This document shows positions 1 to 13,415 of a DNA stretch of 64,000 bases, piece by piece (position 1 is the first letter of the stretch; each line of letters opens with the position of its first letter). Below the pieces are notes generated by a model that made no database searches, had not been told where the DNA came from, and worked only from the letters and a program-made list of their open reading frames with translations. The translations under genes were made by a program, and so were the position numbers. Source of the stretch: Litoditis marina (taxonomy: Eukaryota; Nematoda; Chromadorea; Rhabditida; Rhabditidae); the NCBI GenBank assembly GCA_964036275.1, contig CAXIWQ010000226.1, forward strand, positions 1 to 64,000. The letters run 5' to 3'.

Positions 1-3000
1 GAGGTTAAAGCAAGAAGTTTTTAGACCCTAACTTTGTTTCTGATAATGAAATTGTCTGAAAGTTACAAACAATTACCAATTTTGTTAACTCTCTAACATA
101 TACAAAAATCAGGCCAAACCGTTTATTACTTCTAAAGATATCGCCCAAAGCGCATCTCATCGTATGCCCATGATGATGGTGAGGTTAAGCAAGAAGTTTT
201 TAGACCCTAACTTTGTTTCTGATAAATGAAATTGTCTGAAAGTTACAAACATTACCAATTTTGTTAACTCTCTAACATATACAAAAATCAGGCCAAACCG
301 TTTATTACTTCTAAAGATATCGCCCAAAGCGCATCTCATTCGTATGCCCATGAGAGGTGAGGTTAAGCAAGAAGTTTTTAGACCCTAACTTTGTTTCTGA
401 TAAATGAAATTGTCTGAAAGTTACAGACTATCATCAACCTTGTTGACTCTCTAACATATACAAAAATCAGGCCAAACCGTTTATTACTTCTAAAGATATC
501 GCCCAAAGCGCATCTCATTCGTATGCTCATGAGAGGTTGAGGTTAAGCAAGAAGTTTTTAGACCCTAACTTTGTTTCTGATAAATGAAATTGTCTGAAAG
601 TTACAAACATTACCAACCTTGTTAACTCTCTAACATATACAAAAATCAGGTCAAACCGTTTATTACTTCTAAAGATATCGCCCAAAGCGCATCTCATTCG
701 TATGCCCATGAGAGGTGAGGTTAAGCAAGAAGTTTTTAGACCCTAACTTTGTTTCTGATAAATGAAATTGTCTGAAAGTTACAAACAATTACCAACCTTG
801 TTAACTCTCTAACATATACAAAATCAGGCCAAACCGTTCATTACTTCTAAAGATATCGCCCAAAGCGCATCTCATTCGTATGCCCATGAGAGGTGAGGTT
901 AAGCAAGAAGTTTTAGACCCTAACTTTGTTTCTGATAAATGAAATGGTCTGAAAGTTACAGACAAATACCAACCTTATTAACTCTCTAACATATACAAAA
1001 ATCAGGCCAAACCGTTTAATTACTTCTAAAGATATCGCCCAAAGCGCATCTCATTCGTATGCCCATGAGAGTGAGGTTAAGCACGAAGTTTTTAGACCCT
1101 AACTTTGTTTCTGATAAATGATAAATTGTCTGAAGTTACAAACAATTACAATTTTGTTAACTCTCTAACATATACAAAAATCAGGCCAAACCGTTTATTA
1201 CTTCTAAAGATATCGCCAAAGCGCATCTCATTCGTATGCCCATGAGAGGTGAGGTTAAGCAAGAAGTTTTTAGACCCTAACTTTGTTTCTGATAAATGAA
1301 ATTGTCTGAAAGTTACAGACTATCATCAACCTTGTTGACTCTCTAACATATACAAAAATCAGGCCAAACCGTTTATTACTTCTAAGATATCGCCCAAAGC
1401 GCATCTCATTCGTATGCTCATGAGAGGGTGAGGTTAAGCAAGAAGTTTTTAGACCCTAACTTTGTTTCTGATAAATGAAATTGTCTGAAAGTTTACAGAC
1501 TATTCATCAACCTTGGTGACTCTCTAACATATACAAAAATCAGGCCAAACCGTTTATTACTTCTAAAGATATCGCCCAAAGCGCATCTCATTCGTATGCT
1601 CATTAGAGGTGAGGTTAAGCAAGAAGTTTTTTAGACCCTAACTTTGTTTCTGATAAATGAAATTGTCTGAAAGTTACAAACAATTACCAACCTTGTTAAC
1701 TCTCTAACATATACAAAAATCAGGCCAAACCGTTTATTACTTCTAAAGATATCGCCCAAAGCGCATCTCATTCGTATGCCCATGAGAGGTGAGGTTAAGC
1801 AAGAAGTTTTTAGACCCTAACTTTGTTTCTGATAAATGAAATTGTCTGAAAGTTACAAACAATTACCAACCTTGTTAACTCTCTAACATATACAAAAATC
1901 AGGCCAACCGTTCATTACTTCTAAAGATATCGCCCAAAGCGCATCTCATTCGTATGCCCATGAGAGGTGAGGTTAAGCAAGAAGTTTTTAGACCCTAACT
2001 TTGTTTCTGATAAATGAAATTGTCTGAAAGTTACAGACTATTACCAACCCTGTTAATTCTCTAACATATACAAAAATCAGGCCAAACCGTTTATTACTTC
2101 TAAAGATATCGCCAAAGCGCATCTCATTCGTATGCCCATGAGAGGTGAGGTTAAGCAAGAAGTTTTTAGACCCTAACTTTGTTTCTGATAAATGAAATTG
2201 TCTGAAAGTTACAAACAATTACAATTTTGTTAACTCTCTAACATATACAAAAATCAGGCCAAACCGTTTATTACTTCTAAAGATATCGCCCAAAGCGCAT
2301 CTCATTCGTATGCCCATGAGAGGTGAGGTTAAGCAAGAAGTTTTTAGACCCTAACTTTGTTTCTGATAAATGAAATTGTCTGAAAGTTACAGACTATCAT
2401 CAACCTTGTTGACTCTCTAACATATACAAAAATCAGGCCAAACCGTTTATTACTTCTAAAGATATCGCCCAAAGCGCATCTCATTCGTATGCTCATGAGA
2501 GGTGAGGTTAAGCAAGAAGTTTTTAGACCCTAACTTTGTTTCTGATAAATGAAATTGTCTGAAAGTTACAAACAATTACCAACCTTGTTAACTCTCTAAC
2601 ATATACAAAAATCAGGCCAACCGTTTATTACTTCTAAAGATATCGCCCAAAGCGCATCTCATTCGTATGCCCATGAGAGGTGAGGTTAAGCAAGAAGTTT
2701 TTAGACCCTAACTTTGTTTCTGATAAATGAAATTGTCTGAAAGTTACAGACTATCATCAACCTTGTTGACTCTCTAACATATACAAAAATCAGGCCAAAC
2801 CGTTTATTACTTCTAAAGATATCGCCCAAAGCGCATCTCATTCGTATGCTCATGAGAGGTGAGGTTAAGCAAGAAGTTTTTAGACCCTAACTTTGTTTCT
2901 GATAAATGAAATGTCTGAAAGTTACAGACAATTACCAACCTTGTTAACTCTCTAACATATACAAAAATCAGGCCAAACCGTTTATTACTTCTAAAGATAT

Positions 3001-6000
3001 CGCCCAAAAGCGCATCTCATTCGTATGCCCATGAGAGGTGAGGTTAAGCAAGAAGTTTTTAGACCCTAACTTTGTTCTGATAAATGAAATTGTCTGAAAG
3101 TTACAAACAATTACCAATTTTGTTAACTCTCTAACATATACAAAAATCAGGCCAAACCGTTTATTACTTCTAAAGATATCGCCCAAAGCGCATCTCATTC
3201 GTATGCCATGAGAGGTGTGGGTTAAGCAAGAAGTTTTTAGACCCTAACTTTGTTTCTGATAAATGAAATTGTCTGAAAGTTACAGACTATCATCAACCTT
3301 GTTGACTCTCTAACATATACAAAAATCAGGCCAAACCGTTTATTACTTCTAAAGATATCGCCCAAAGCGCATCTCATTCGTATGCTCATGAGAGGTGAGG
3401 TTAAGCAAGAAGTTTTTAGACCCTAACTTTGTTTCTGATAATGAAATTGTCTGAAAGTTACAAGACAATTACCAACCTTGTTAACTCTCTAACATATACA
3501 AAAATCAGGCCAAACCGTTTATTACTTCTAAAGATATCGCCCAAAGCGCATCTCATTCGTATGCCCATGAGAGGTGAGGTTAAGCAAGAAGTTTTTAGAC
3601 CCTAACTTTGTTTCTGATAAATGAAATTGTCTGAAAGTTACAAACAATTACCAACCTTGTTAACTCTCTAACATATACAAAAATCAGGCCAAACCGTTCA
3701 TTACTTCTAAAGATATCGCCCAAAGCGCATCTCATTCGTATGCCCATGAGAGTGAGGTTAAGCAAGAAGTTTTTAGACCCTAACTTTGTTTCTGATAAAT
3801 GAAATGGTCTGAAAGTTACAGACAATTACCAACCTTATTAACTCTCTAACATATACAAAAATCAGGCCAAACCGTTTATTACTTCTAAAGATATCGCCCA
3901 AAGCGCATCTCATTCGTATGCCCATGAGAGGTGAGGTTAAGCAAGAAGTTTTTAGACCCTAACTTTGTTTCTGATAAATGAAATTGTCTGAAAGTTACAA
4001 ACAATTACCAATTTTGTTAACTCTCTAACATATACAAAAATCAGGCCAAACCGTTTATTACTTCTAAAGATATCGCCCAAAGCGCATCTCATTCGTATGC
4101 CCATGAGAGGTGAGGTTAAGCAAGAAGTTTTTAGACCCTAACTTTGTTTCTGATAAATGAAATTGTCTGAAAGTTACAGACTATTACCAACCCTGTTAAT
4201 TCTCTAACATATACAAAAATCAGGCCAACCGTTTATTACTTCTAAAGATATCGCCCAAAGCGCATCTCATTCGTATGCCCATGAGAGGTGAGGTTAAGCA
4301 AGAAGTTTTTAGACCCTAACTTTGTTTCTGATAAATGAAATTGTCTGAAAGTTACAAACAATTACCAATTTTGTTAACTCTCTAACATATACAAAATCAG
4401 CCAAACCGTTTATTACTTCTAAAGATATCGCCCAAAGCGCATCTCATTCGTATGCCCATGAGAGGTGAGGTTAAGCAAGAAGTTTTTAGACCCTAACTTT
4501 GTTTCTGATAAATGAAATTGTCTGAAAGTTACAGACTATCATCAACCTTGTTGACTCTCTAACATATACAAAAATCAGGCCAAACCGTTTATTACTTCTA
4601 AAGATATCGCCCAAAGCGCATCTCATTCGTATGCTCATGAGAGGTGAGGTTAAGCAAGAAGTTTTTAGACCCTAACTTTGTTTCTGATAAATGCAAATTG
4701 TCTGAAAGTTACAAACAATTACCAACCTTGTTAACTCTCTAACATATACAAAAATCAGGCCAAACCGTTTATTACTTCTAAAGATATCGCCCAAAGCGCA
4801 TCTCATTCGTATGCCCATGAGAGGTGAGGTTAAGCAAGAAGTTTTTAGACCCTAACTTTGTTTCTGATAAATGAAATTGTCTGAAAGTTACATACTATTA
4901 TTAACCTTGTTAATTCTCTAACATATACAAAAATCAGGCCAAACCGTTTATTACTTCTAAAGATATCGCCCAAAGCGCATCTCATTCGTATGCCCATGAG
5001 AGGTGAGGTTAAGCAAGAAGTTTTTAGACCCTAACTTTGTTTCTGATAAATGAAATTGTCTGAAAGTTACAAACAATTACCAACCTTGTTAACTCTCTAA
5101 CATATACAAAAATCAGGCCAAACCGTTCATTACTTCTAAGTATCGCCCAATGCGCATCTCATTCGTATGCAACAGAGAGGGTGAGGTTAAGCAGAAGTTT
5201 TTAGACCCTAACTTTGTTTCTGATAAATGAAATGGTCTGAAAGTTACAGACAATTACCAACCTTATTAACTCTCTAACATATACAAAAATCAGGCCAAAC
5301 CGTTTATTACTTCTAAAGATATCGCCCAAAGCGCATCTCATTCGTATGCCCATGAGAGGTGAGGTTAAGCAAGAAGTTTTTAGACCCTAACTTTGTTTCT
5401 GATAAATGAAATTGTCTGAAAGTTACAAACAATTACCAATTTTGTTAACTCTACTTAACATATACAAAATTCAGGCCAAAAGACCGTTATTACTTCTAAA
5501 GATATCGCCCAAAGCGCATCTCATTCGTATGCCATGAGAGGTGAGGTTAAGCAAGAAGTTTTTAGACCCTAACTTTGTTTCTGATAAATGAAATTGTCTG
5601 AAAGTTACAGACTATTACCAACCCTGTTAATTCTCTAACATATACAAAAATCAGGCCAAACCGTTTATTACTTCTAAAGATATCGCCCAAAGCGCATCTC
5701 ATTCGTATGCCCATGAGAGGTGAGGTTAAGCAAGAAGTTTTTAGACCCTAACTTTGTTTCTGATAAATGAAATTGTCTGAAAGTTACAAACAATTACCAA
5801 TTTGTTAACTCTCTAACATATACATAAATCAGGCCAAACCGTTTATTACTTCTAAAGATATCGCCCAAAGCGCATCTCATTCGTATGCCCATGAGAGGTG
5901 AGGTTAAGCAAGAAGTTTTTAGACCCTAACTTTGTTTCTGATAAATGAAATTGTCTGAAAGTTACAGACTATCATAACCTTGTGACTATCTTACATATAC

Positions 6001-6255
6001 CAAAAAATCAGGCCAAACCGTTTATTACTTCTAAAGATATCGCCCAAAGCGCATCTCATTCGTATGCTCATGAGAGGTGAGGTTAAGCAAGAAGTTTTTA
6101 GACCCTAACTTTGTTTATGATAATGAAATTGTCTGAAAGTTACAAACAATTACCAACTATGTTAACTCTCTAACATATACAAAAATCAGGCAAACCGTTT
6201 ATTACTTCTAAAGATATCGCCCAAAGCGCATATCATTCGTATGCCCATGAGAGGT
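1..6255. repeat. Indel-rich left segment of the array (about 35 monomers)
   Basis: The monomer order resembles the next segment (C, B, A, E, D, H3, F). However, 24 of the first 36 monomers are not 179 bp, with lengths from 177 to 182. Several that are 179 bp hide compensating indels, for example those starting 1251, 2861 and 3397. Errors are mostly single-base gains and losses, such as an extra a in the first ten bases, lost c in 'gcccaaag' near 1215 and 2113, and a cluster at 5450-5490. There are also odd substitutions near 5170, 5990 and 6115-6235. Beyond about 6.25 kb they almost vanish. This is best read as lower consensus quality near a contig end rather than biology. Confidence 0.85.
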
Positions 6256-6434
6256 GAGGTTAAGCAAGAAGTTTTTAGACCCTAACTTTGTTTCTGATAA
6301 ATGAAATTGTCTGAAAGTTACAGACTATCATCAACCTTGTTGACTCTCTAACATATACAAAAATCAGGCCAAACCGTTTATTACTTCTAAAGATATCGCC
6401 CAAAGCGCATCTCATTCGTATGCTCATGAGAGGT
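3576..6434. repeat. 8-monomer higher-order repeat, two copies (E-D-C-H3-C-B-A-x)
   Basis: Monomers at 3576, 3754, 3933, 4112, 4290, 4467, 4646 and 4826 are typed E, D, C, H3, C, B, A and a G-like form. The next eight, from 5005 to 6256, are E, D, C, H3, C, B, A, B. H3 (ccctg with gttaatt) is rare and appears at the same place in both copies (4112 and 5543), as well as at 1969. The last monomer differs between copies. Indel noise in this part blurs the identity estimate. Confidence 0.75.
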
Positions 6435-6483
6435 GAGGTTAAGCAAGAAGTTTTTAGACCCTAACTTTGTTTCTGATAAATGA

Positions 6484-6508
6484 AATTGTCTGAAAGTTAC
6501 AGACAATT
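6484..6508. other. Perfect 9-bp inverted repeat inside F-type monomers (example)
   Basis: In F monomers, positions 50-74 read AATTGTCTG, a 7-base spacer, then CAGACAATT, a perfect dyad able to form a hairpin or small cruciform. In A, C and E monomers a68 breaks one pair (CAAACAATT). In B, G, H, I and J, t71 shortens the stem to five pairs. In D and D', g53 breaks one pair. The dyad is therefore a general feature of the repeat, in graded strength. Function is unknown. Confidence 0.8.
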
Positions 6509-9298
6509 ACCAACCTTGTTAACTCTCTAACATATACAAAAATCAGGCCAAACCGTTTATTACTTCTAAAGATATCGCCCAAAGCGCATCTCATTCGTAT
6601 GCCCATGAGAGGTGAGGTTAAGCAAGAAGTTTTTAGACCCTAACTTTGTTTCTGATAAATGAAATTGTCTGAAAGTTACAAACAATTACCAATTTTGTTA
6701 ACTCTCTAACATATACAAAAATCAGGCCAAACCGTTTATTACTTCTAAAGATATCGCCCAAAGCGCATCTCATTCGTATGCCCATGAGAGGTGTGGTTAA
6801 GCAAGAAGTTTTTAGACCCTAACTTTGTTTCTGATAAATGAAATTGTCTGAAAGTTACAGACTATCATCAACCTTGTTGACTCTCTAACATATACAAAAA
6901 TCAGGCCAAACCGTTTATTACTTCTAAAGATATCGCCCAAAGCGCATCTCATTCGTATGCTCATGAGAGGTGAGGTTAAGCAAGAAGTTTTTAGACCCTA
7001 ACTTTGTTTCTGATAAATGAAATTGTCTGAAAGTTACAAACAATTACCAACCTTGTTAACTCTCTAACATATACAAAAATCAGGCCAAACCGTTTATTAC
7101 TTCTAAAGATATCGCCCAAAGCGCATCTCATTCGTATGCCCATGAGAGGTGAGGTTAAGCAAGAAGTTTTTAGACCCTAACTTTGTTTCTGATAAATGAA
7201 ATTGTCTGAAAGTTACAAACAATTACCAACCTTGTTAACTCTCTAACATATACAAAAATCAGGCCAAACCGTTCATTACTTCTAAAGATATCGCCCAAAG
7301 CGCATCTCATTCGTATGCCCATGAGAGGTGAGGTTAAGCAAGAAGTTTTTAGACCCTAACTTTGTTTCTGATAAATGAAATGGTCTGAAAGTTACAGACA
7401 ATTACCAACCTTATTAACTCTCTAACATATACAAAAATCAGGCCAAACCGTTTATTACTTCTAAAGATATCGCCCAAAGCGCATCTCATTCGTATGCCCA
7501 TGAGAGGTGAGGTTAAGCAAGAAGTTTTTAGACCCTAACTTTGTTTCTGATAAATGAAATTGTCTGAAAGTTACAAACAATTACCAATTTTGTTAACTCT
7601 CTAACATATACAAAAATCAGGCCAAACCGTTTATTACTTCTAAAGATATCGCCCAAAGCGCATCTCATTCGTATGCCCATGAGAGGTGAGGTTAAGCAAG
7701 AAGTTTTTAGACCCTAACTTTGTTTCTGATAAATGAAATTGTCTGAAAGTTACAGACTATCATCAACCTTGTTGACTCTCTAACATATACAAAAATCAGG
7801 CCAAACCGTTTATTACTTCTAAAGATATCGCCCAAAGCGCATCTCATTCGTATGCTCATGAGAGGTGAGGTTAAGCAAGAAGTTTTTAGACCCTAACTTT
7901 GTTTCTGATAAATGAAATTGTCTGAAAGTTACAAACAATTACCAACCTTGTTAACTCTCTAACATATACAAAAATCAGGCCAAACCGTTTATTACTTCTA
8001 AAGATATCGCCCAAAGCGCATCTCATTCGTATGCCCATGAGAGGTGAGGTTAAGCAAGAAGTTTTTAGACCCTAACTTTGTTTCTGATAAATGAAATTGT
8101 CTGAAAGTTACAGACTATCATCAACCTTGTTGACTCTCTAACATATACAAAAATCAGGCCAAACCGTTTATTACTTCTAAAGATATCGCCCAAAGCGCAT
8201 CTCATTCGTATGCTCATGAGAGGTGAGGTTAAGCAAGAAGTTTTTAGACCCTAACTTTGTTTCTGATAAATGAAATTGTCTGAAAGTTACAGACAATTAC
8301 CAACCTTGTTAACTCTCTAACATATACAAAAATCAGGCCAAACCGTTTATTACTTCTAAAGATATCGCCCAAAGCGCATCTCATTCGTATGCCCATGAGA
8401 GGTGAGGTTAAGCAAGAAGTTTTTAGACCCTAACTTTGTTTCTGATAAATGAAATTGTCTGAAAGTTACAAACAATTACCAATTTTGTTAACTCTCTAAC
8501 ATATACAAAAATCAGGCCAAACCGTTTATTACTTCTAAAGATATCGCCCAAAGCGCATCTCATTCGTATGCCCATGAGAGGTGTGGTTAAGCAAGAAGTT
8601 TTTAGACCCTAACTTTGTTTCTGATAAATGAAATTGTCTGAAAGTTACAGACTATCATCAACCTTGTTGACTCTCTAACATATACAAAAATCAGGCCAAA
8701 CCGTTTATTACTTCTAAAGATATCGCCCAAAGCGCATCTCATTCGTATGCTCATGAGAGGTGAGGTTAAGCAAGAAGTTTTTAGACCCTAACTTTGTTTC
8801 TGATAAATGAAATTGTCTGAAAGTTACAAACAATTACCAACCTTGTTAACTCTCTAACATATACAAAAATCAGGCCAAACCGTTTATTACTTCTAAAGAT
8901 ATCGCCCAAAGCGCATCTCATTCGTATGCCCATGAGAGGTGAGGTTAAGCAAGAAGTTTTTAGACCCTAACTTTGTTTCTGATAAATGAAATTGTCTGAA
9001 AGTTACAAACAATTACCAACCTTGTTAACTCTCTAACATATACAAAAATCAGGCCAAACCGTTCATTACTTCTAAAGATATCGCCCAAAGCGCATCTCAT
9101 TCGTATGCCCATGAGAGGTGAGGTTAAGCAAGAAGTTTTTAGACCCTAACTTTGTTTCTGATAAATGAAATGGTCTGAAAGTTACAGACAATTACCAACC
9201 TTATTAACTCTCTAACATATACAAAAATCAGGCCAAACCGTTTATTACTTCTAAAGATATCGCCCAAAGCGCATCTCATTCGTATGCCCATGAGAGGT

Positions 9299-11446
9299 GA
9301 GGTTAAGCAAGAAGTTTTTAGACCCTAACTTTGTTTCTGATAAATGAAATTGTCTGAAAGTTACAAACAATTACCAATTTTGTTAACTCTCTAACATATA
9401 CAAAAATCAGGCCAAACCGTTTATTACTTCTAAAGATATCGCCCAAAGCGCATCTCATTCGTATGCCCATGAGAGGTGAGGTTAAGCAAGAAGTTTTTAG
9501 ACCCTAACTTTGTTTCTGATAAATGAAATTGTCTGAAAGTTACAGACTATCATCAACCTTGTTGACTCTCTAACATATACAAAAATCAGGCCAAACCGTT
9601 TATTACTTCTAAAGATATCGCCCAAAGCGCATCTCATTCGTATGCTCATGAGAGGTGAGGTTAAGCAAGAAGTTTTTAGACCCTAACTTTGTTTCTGATA
9701 AATGAAATTGTCTGAAAGTTACAAACAATTACCAACCTTGTTAACTCTCTAACATATACAAAAATCAGGCCAAACCGTTTATTACTTCTAAAGATATCGC
9801 CCAAAGCGCATCTCATTCGTATGCCCATGAGAGGTGAGGTTAAGCAAGAAGTTTTTAGACCCTAACTTTGTTTCTGATAAATGAAATTGTCTGAAAGTTA
9901 CAAACAATTACCAACCTTGTTAACTCTCTAACATATACAAAAATCAGGCCAAACCGTTCATTACTTCTAAAGATATCGCCCAAAGCGCATCTCATTCGTA
10001 TGCCCATGAGAGGTGAGGTTAAGCAAGAAGTTTTTAGACCCTAACTTTGTTTCTGATAAATGAAATGGTCTGAAAGTTACAGACAATTACCAACCTTATT
10101 AACTCTCTAACATATACAAAAATCAGGCCAAACCGTTTATTACTTCTAAAGATATCGCCCAAAGCGCATCTCATTCGTATGCCCATGAGAGGTGAGGTTA
10201 AGCAAGAAGTTTTTAGACCCTAACTTTGTTTCTGATGAATGAAATTGTCTGAAAGTTACAAACAATTACCAACCTTGTTAACTCTCTAACATATACAAAA
10301 ATCAGGCCAAACCGTTCATTACTTCTAAAGATATCGCCCAAAGCGCATCTCATTCGTATGCCCATGAGAGGTGAGGTTAAGCAAGAAGTTTTTAGACCCT
10401 AACTTTGTTTCTGATAAATGAAATGGTCTGAAAGTTACAGACAATTACCAACCTTATTAACTCTCTAACATATACAAAAATCAGGCCAAACCGTTTATTA
10501 CTTCTAAAGATATCGCCCAAAGCGCATCTCATTCGTATGCCCATGAGAGGTGAGGTTAAGCAAGAAGTTTTTAGACCCTAACTTTGTTTCTGATAAATGA
10601 AATTGTCTGAAAGTTACAAACAATTACCAATTTTGTTAACTCTCTAACATATACAAAAATCAGGCCAAACCGTTTATTACTTCTAAAGATATCGCCCAAA
10701 GCGCATCTCATTCGTATGCCCATGAGAGGTGAGGTTAAGCAAGAAGTTTTTAGACCCTAACTTTGTTTCTGATAAATGAAATTGTCTGAAAGTTACAGAC
10801 TATCATCAACCTTGTTGACTCTCTAACATATACAAAAATCAGGCCAAACCGTTTATTACTTCTAAAGATATCGCCCAAAGCGCATCTCATTCGTATGCTC
10901 ATGAGAGGTGAGGTTAAGCAAGAAGTTTTTAGACCCTAACTTTGTTTCTGATAAATGAAATTGTCTGAAAGTTACAAACAATTACCAACCTTGTTAACTC
11001 TCTAACATATACAAAAATCAGGCCAAACCGTTTATTACTTCTAAAGATATCGCCCAAAGCGCATCTCATTCGTATGCCCATGAGAGGTGAGGTTAAGCAA
11101 GAAGTTTTTAGACCCTAACTTTGTTTCTGATAAATGAAATTGTCTGAAAGTTACAAACAATTACCAACCTTGTTAACTCTCTAACATATACAAAAATCAG
11201 GCCAAACCGTTCATTACTTCTAAAGATATCGCCCAAAGCGCATCTCATTCGTATGCCCATGAGAGGTGAGGTTAAGCAAGAAGTTTTTAGACCCTAACTT
11301 TGTTTCTGATAAATGAAATGGTCTGAAAGTTACAGACAATTACCAACCTTATTAACTCTCTAACATATACAAAAATCAGGCCAAACCGTTTATTACTTCT
11401 AAAGATATCGCCCAAAGCGCATCTCATTCGTATGCCCATGAGAGGT
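9299..11446. repeat. 5-monomer C-B-A-E-D blocks (895 bp) with an E-D insertion
   Basis: C-B-A-E-D occurs at 9299-10193 and 10552-11446, separated by an extra E-D pair (10194-10551) whose E monomer carries g44. The same five-monomer string is found at 6614-7508, 8404-9298, 13953-14847 and 15743-16637. It therefore looks like the building block from which the 10-monomer units were made. D is recognised by g53 plus a84, and E by c124. Confidence 0.85.
9553..9565. other. 5-bp inverted repeat in B-type monomers (example)
   Basis: Positions 76-88 of B read TCAAC, ctt, GTTGA. Two B-specific bases, t76 and g87, each create a pair (with a88 and c77) that A lacks. It overlaps the same 75-89 segment as the G-type dyad but uses different substitutions. 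Confidence 0.7.
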
Positions 11447-13415
11447 GAGGTTAAGCAAGAAGTTTTTAGACCCTAACTTTGTTTCTGATGAATGAAATTG
11501 TCTGAAAGTTACAAACAATTACCAATTTTGTTAACTCTCTAACATATACAAAAATCAGGCCAAACCGTTTATTACTTCTAAAGATATCGCCCAAAGCGCA
11601 TCTCATTCGTATGCCCATGAGAGGTGAGGTTAAGCAAGAAGTTTTTAGACCCTAACTTTGTTTCTGATAAATGAAATTGTCTGAAAGTTACAGGCTATCA
11701 TCAACCTTGTTGACTCTCTAACATATACAAAAATCAGGCCAAACCGTTTATTACTTCTAAAGATATCGCCCAAAGCGCATCTCATTCGTATGCTCATGAG
11801 AGGTGAGGTTAAGCAAGAAGTTTTTAGACCCTAACTTTGTTTCTGATAAATGAAATTGTCTGAAAGTTACAAACAATTACCAACCTTGTTAACTCTCTAA
11901 CATATACAAAAATCAGGCCAAACCGTTTATTACTTCTAAAGATATCGCCCAAAGCGCATCTCATTCGTATGCCCATGAGAGGTGAGGTTAAGCAAGAAGT
12001 TTTTAGACCCTAACTTTGTTTCTGATAAATGAAATTGTCTGAAAGTTACAGACTATCATCAACCTTGTTGACTCTCTAACATATACAAAAATCAGGCCAA
12101 ACCGTTTATTACTTCTAAAGATATCGCCCAAAGCGCATCTCATTCGTATGCTCATGAGAGGTGAGGTTAAGCAAGAAGTTTTTAGACCCTAACTTTGTTT
12201 CTGATAAATGAAATTGTCTGAAAGTTACAGACAATTACCAACCTTGTTAACTCTCTAACATATACAAAAATCAGGCCAAACCGTTTATTACTTCTAAAGA
12301 TATCGCCCAAAGCGCATCTCATTCGTATGCCCATGAGAGGTGAGGTTAAGCAAGAAGTTTTTAGACCCTAACTTTGTTTCTGATAAATGAAATTGTCTGA
12401 AAGTTACAAACAATTACCAATTTTGTTAACTCTCTAACATATACAAAAATCAGGCCAAACCGTTTATTACTTCTAAAGATATCGCCCAAAGCGCATCTCA
12501 TTCGTATGCCCATGAGAGGTGAGGTTAAGCAAGAAGTTTTTAGACCCTAACTTTGTTTCTGATAAATGAAATTGTCTGAAAGTTACAGGCTATCATCAAC
12601 CTTGTTGACTCTCTAACATATACAAAAATCAGGCCAAACCGTTTATTACTTCTAAAGATATCGCCCAAAGCGCATCTCATTCGTAAGCTCATGAGAGGTG
12701 AGGTTAAGCAAGAAGTTTTTAGACCCTAACTTTGTTTCTGATAAATGAAATTGTCTGAAAGTTACAAACAATTACCAACCTTGTTAACTCTCTAACATAT
12801 ACAAAAATCAGGCCAAACCGTTTATTACTTCTAAAGATATCGCCCAAAGCGCATCTCATTCGTATGCCCATGAGAGGTGAGGTTAAGCAAGAAGTTTTTA
12901 GACCCTAACTTTGTTTCTGATAAATGAAATTGTCTGAAAGTTACAAACAATTACCAATTTTGTTAACTCTCTAACATATACAAAAATCAGGCCAAACCGT
13001 TTATTACTTCTAAAGATATCGCCCAAAGCGCATCTCATTCGTATGCCCATGAGAGGTGAGGTTAAGCAAGAAGTTTTTAGACCCTAACTTTGTTTCTGAT
13101 AAATGAAATTGTCTGAAAGTTACAAACAATTACCAATTTTGTTAACTCTCTAACATATACAAAAATCAGGCCAAACCGTTTATTACTTCTAAAGATATCG
13201 CCCAAAGCGCATCTCATTCGTATGCCCATGAGAGGTGAGGTTAAGCAAGAAGTTTTTAGACCCTAACTTTGTTTCTGATAAATGAAATTGTCTGAAAGTT
13301 ACAAACAATTACCAACCTTGTTAACTCTCTAACATATACAAAAATCAGGCCAAACCGTTTATTACTTCTGAAGATATCGCCCAAAGCGCATCTCATTCGT
13401 ATGCCCATGAGAGGT
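11447..13415. repeat. Mixed C/B/A/F monomers between two HOR domains
   Basis: The order is C (g44), B, A, B, F, C, B, A, C, C, A*. The B monomers at 11626 and 12521 carry an extra g69 (acaggctatc). The one at 12521 also has a private change near 12686 (cgtaagctc). No clear tandem period covers this stretch, though C-B(g69)-A recurs within it. Confidence 0.8.

Larger units (their letters stand above)
6435..10014. repeat. 10-monomer higher-order repeat, 1,790 bp, two copies
   Basis: Copy 1 (6435-8224) reads F-C-B-A-E-D-C-B-A-B. Copy 2 (8225-10014) reads F-C-B-A-E-D-C-B-A-E. A private marker, gtggttaagc instead of gaggttaagc, starts the third monomer of each copy (6793 and 8583), exactly 1,790 bp apart. 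A damaged version of the marker occurs at 3217 in the noisy segment, again after F-C, so this unit probably existed there too. Confidence 0.9.

Noticed and set aside
160..178. CENP-B box-like motif around the TTCG of each monomer
   Set aside because: The consensus needs TTCG, four bases, A, two bases, then CGGG. Here TTCGTATGCCCATGAG lacks the A and the CGGG, and no other TTCG occurs in the typical monomer.
5450..5490. Possible small insertion or mobile-element footprint in the monomer at 5361
   Set aside because: The 182-bp length comes from several scattered one- to three-base gains and losses within the noisy segment. There is no target-site duplication or terminal repeat.
8761..8940. Array of promoter-like TATA motifs (catatacaaa)
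   Set aside because: The motif is part of the monomer and repeats 357 times with no associated gene. Transcription of satellites is possible but nothing in the sequence marks a real start site.
9143..9150. Telomere-like ACCCTAAC in every monomer
   Set aside because: It is a single CCCTAA hexamer with no tandem copies beside it, easily explained by chance in an AT-rich unit. It gives no evidence of a subtelomeric location.
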